Assembly (NCBI RefSeq): GCF_000721175.1
Contig: NZ_JOEZ01000022.1
Span: 1-64,000 of the forward strand
Length of the DNA stretch: 64,000 nt
DNA from: Streptomyces anulatus
Lineage (GTDB): Bacteria > Actinomycetota > Actinomycetes > Streptomycetales > Streptomycetaceae
Direction of reading: 5' to 3'
Positions within the stretch are counted from its first letter, which is position 1. Every line of letters begins with the position of its first letter. The translations under genes were made by a program, and so were the position numbers. The notes under the pieces are model-generated. The model had not been told where the DNA came from, searched no databases, and saw only the letters and a list, made by a program, of their open reading frames with translations. Of this stretch, positions 62,641 through 64,000 are shown piece by piece.

Positions 62641-64000
62641 GTGGTCAGCTCCAGGGTCGGCACGTCGGGCCGCTGAAAACCGAACGTCTGCGCGTAGAGG
62701 GAGAGTTCGGCCTCCAGTGCGCGGACCAGAGTCTCCACGCGCCGGAAGCCGTGGCTCTCCCCCTCGAAGGCGATATAGGCGTGGGGGATGCCCCGGCCGG
62801 CGAGTGCGGCGAGGAACCGCTCGCTCTGGACGGGCGGGCAGATCACGTCGTCCAGGCCCTGGAGCAGCACGAACGGGGTGTTCAGCCGGTCGGTGCGGTG
62901 GATCGGTGAGCGTTCGCGGTAGCGCTCGGGCACCTCGGCGAACGGGCCGACGAGGGACTCCAGGTACTGCGACTCGAAGTCGTGGGTCTCGTCCGTGGCC
63001 CACCCTTCGAGATCCAGGATCGGGTAGAGGATCGTCCCGCAGGCGTACAGGTCGGTGGAGGTCAGCGAGGCGGCGGTGGTCCAGCCGCCCGCGCTGCCGC
63101 CCCGGATCGCGAGCCTGTCCGGGTCGGCGGCGCCCTCCTCGACCAGGGCCGAGGCCACGGCCGCGCAGTCGGCGACGTCGACCACGCCCCACTGGCCGCG
63201 CAGCCGTTCGCGGTAGCCGCGGCCGTAGCCGGTGGAGCCGCCGTAGTTGACGTCGGCCACGCCGATGCCGCGCGAGGTGAAGTAGGCGGTCTCCAGGTCG
63301 AGGACGAGCGGGGTGTGGCCGGTGGGCCCGCCGTGCGCCCGGACGACGTACGGCGGTTTCTCGCCCTCGGGGCCGGTGCAGTGGGGATTGCGCGGCGGAT
63401 AGATGTGGGCGTGGACCTCACGGCCGTCGGGGCCGGTGAAGGTGCGGTCCTCGGGCACCGGGTAGTACGCGGGGTCGACCGCGTCGTGGTGGGGTGCGCC
63501 GATGGTGCGGGTGTGCCCGGTCGCGGTGTCCAGCTCGATAATCTCGGCGCCGCTGCGGGGACTCGCCGCGACGCCGACGACCCGGGAGCCGTGGACGGCG
63601 AGCGTGTCGGCCCAGGCGGTCCGGGGGCCCGGTACGTCGGCGAGTTCGCCGGTCTCCGGGTCCAGGATGCCGAGCCGCATGCCGCCCCTGCCGTGCAGGA
63701 CGGCGATCAGCCCGTTGTCCAGGGGGTGGAACCAGCGCAGCCCGATCTTCCAGAGCGGCCCGCCGAACTCCTCGCCCCGGGGCGGCAGGAGGCGGCTGCT
63801 GGGGACGACACCGCCCGCGACGGTGTCGGGGCGGATGCGCTGGAGCTCCCACCAGCCGGAGAGGTCGGAGACGAACAGGAGGCTGCCGTCGCGGTCCCAC
63901 TCCACCTGGCAGACCGATTCGTCGAGGTCGCCCACGAGGGGCCGCAGGCCGGTGAACTCACCCGCGTCGGTGATGTCGGCCAGCATGACCACCGTGCCGT
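62637..64000 (-). CDS. Prolyl oligopeptidase (S9 family), 5' end beyond the window
   Basis: At least 451 aa; the family has about 600-680, so the first 150-200 residues lie beyond position 64000. A beta-propeller part (L-L-F-V-S-D-L-S-G-W-W-E-L) is followed by the alpha/beta hydrolase: V-R-A-H-G-G-P-T-G, nucleophile Ser in I-R-G-G-S-A-G-G-W-T, Asp in L-Q-G-L-D-D-V-I-C and His in G-E-S-H-G-F. It cleaves short peptides. Its stop overlaps the start of the LD-carboxypeptidase gene. Confidence 0.93.
   Translation of the reverse strand, partial: GTVVMLADITDAGEFTGLRPLVGDLDESVCQVEWDRDGSLLFVSDLSGWWELQRIRPDTVAGGVVPSSRLLPPRGEEFGGPLWKIGLRWFHPLDNGLIAVLHGRGGMRLGILDPETGELADVPGPRTAWADTLAVHGSRVVGVAASPRSGAEIIELDTATGHTRTIGAPHHDAVDPAYYPVPEDRTFTGPDGREVHAHIYPPRNPHCTGPEGEKPPYVVRAHGGPTGHTPLVLDLETAYFTSRGIGVADVNYGGSTGYGRGYRERLRGQWGVVDVADCAAVASALVEEGAADPDRLAIRGGSAGGWTTAASLTSTDLYACGTILYPILDLEGWATDETHDFESQYLESLVGPFAEVPERYRERSPIHRTDRLNTPFVLLQGLDDVICPPVQSERFLAALAGRGIPHAYIAFEGESHGFRRVETLVRALEAELSLYAQTFGFQRPDVPTLELTT

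Overview
The window looks like Streptomyces or a close actinobacterial relative. Supporting signs are high GC with G/C-ended codons, many GTG starts, genes joined by ATGA/GTGA overlaps, and typical families (SecDF fusion, LapA-like protein, DUF2254, PAP2-diacylglycerol kinase fusion, WXG-type proteins). All calls come from reading the sequence; no database search was run.

Layout. 1-2.4 kb is mobile DNA: the end of an IS481-type transposase, a truncated tyrosine-recombinase-like gene and a coupled DDE-type protein. It abuts the 3' end of a tRNA-Leu(GAG) gene (2536-2620). After one DUF2254 membrane protein, everything from 4.1 to 25.5 kb lies on the minus strand. This stretch holds a coupled seven-gene ebo-like operon led by a myo-inositol-phosphate-synthase-like cyclase (12.9-5.3 kb), flanked by sugar genes. 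The sugar genes are three TIM-barrel isomerases, a large secreted sugar dehydrogenase/ThuA/DUF1080 fusion, a Gfo/Idh oxidoreductase cut by a MITE-like repeat, a ribose-type ABC transporter and a ROK regulator. An orphan KAS III closes the stretch.

25.7-41.9 kb is mostly single genes and small regulator-target pairs: FdhD, acyl-CoA ligase, aldo/keto reductase, a ricin-type lectin, MarR with epoxide hydrolase, AraC with methyltransferase and an NmrA-like reductase, LysR, pterin dehydratase and an XRE regulator. A block of actin-like protein, exported protein and SecDF follows.

42.1-50.1 kb is an accessory island with visibly lower GC. It holds a full-length WXG-type protein (801 aa), a membrane-anchored homologue of its C-terminal domain directly downstream, and a third degenerate copy. 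The third copy is split by a 3.2 kb insertion carrying a methyltransferase gene, an IS5-type element and an IS630-type element. The halves rejoin in frame across a 5-bp direct repeat. Pseudogene debris lies on the far side.

50.1-64 kb returns to core-like genes: holin-domain phosphodiesterase, MBL hydrolase with DedA protein, an aminotransferase-like protein with no visible catalytic lysine, PAP2-DAGK fusion, methyltransferase, GNAT, VOC and LapA-like proteins, a secreted S15-type hydrolase, and an LD-carboxypeptidase coupled to a prolyl oligopeptidase that runs off the right edge. The best candidates for something new are the WXG protein with its membrane-anchored partner, the ebo-like operon with a swapped cyclase, and the recombinase plus DDE module.
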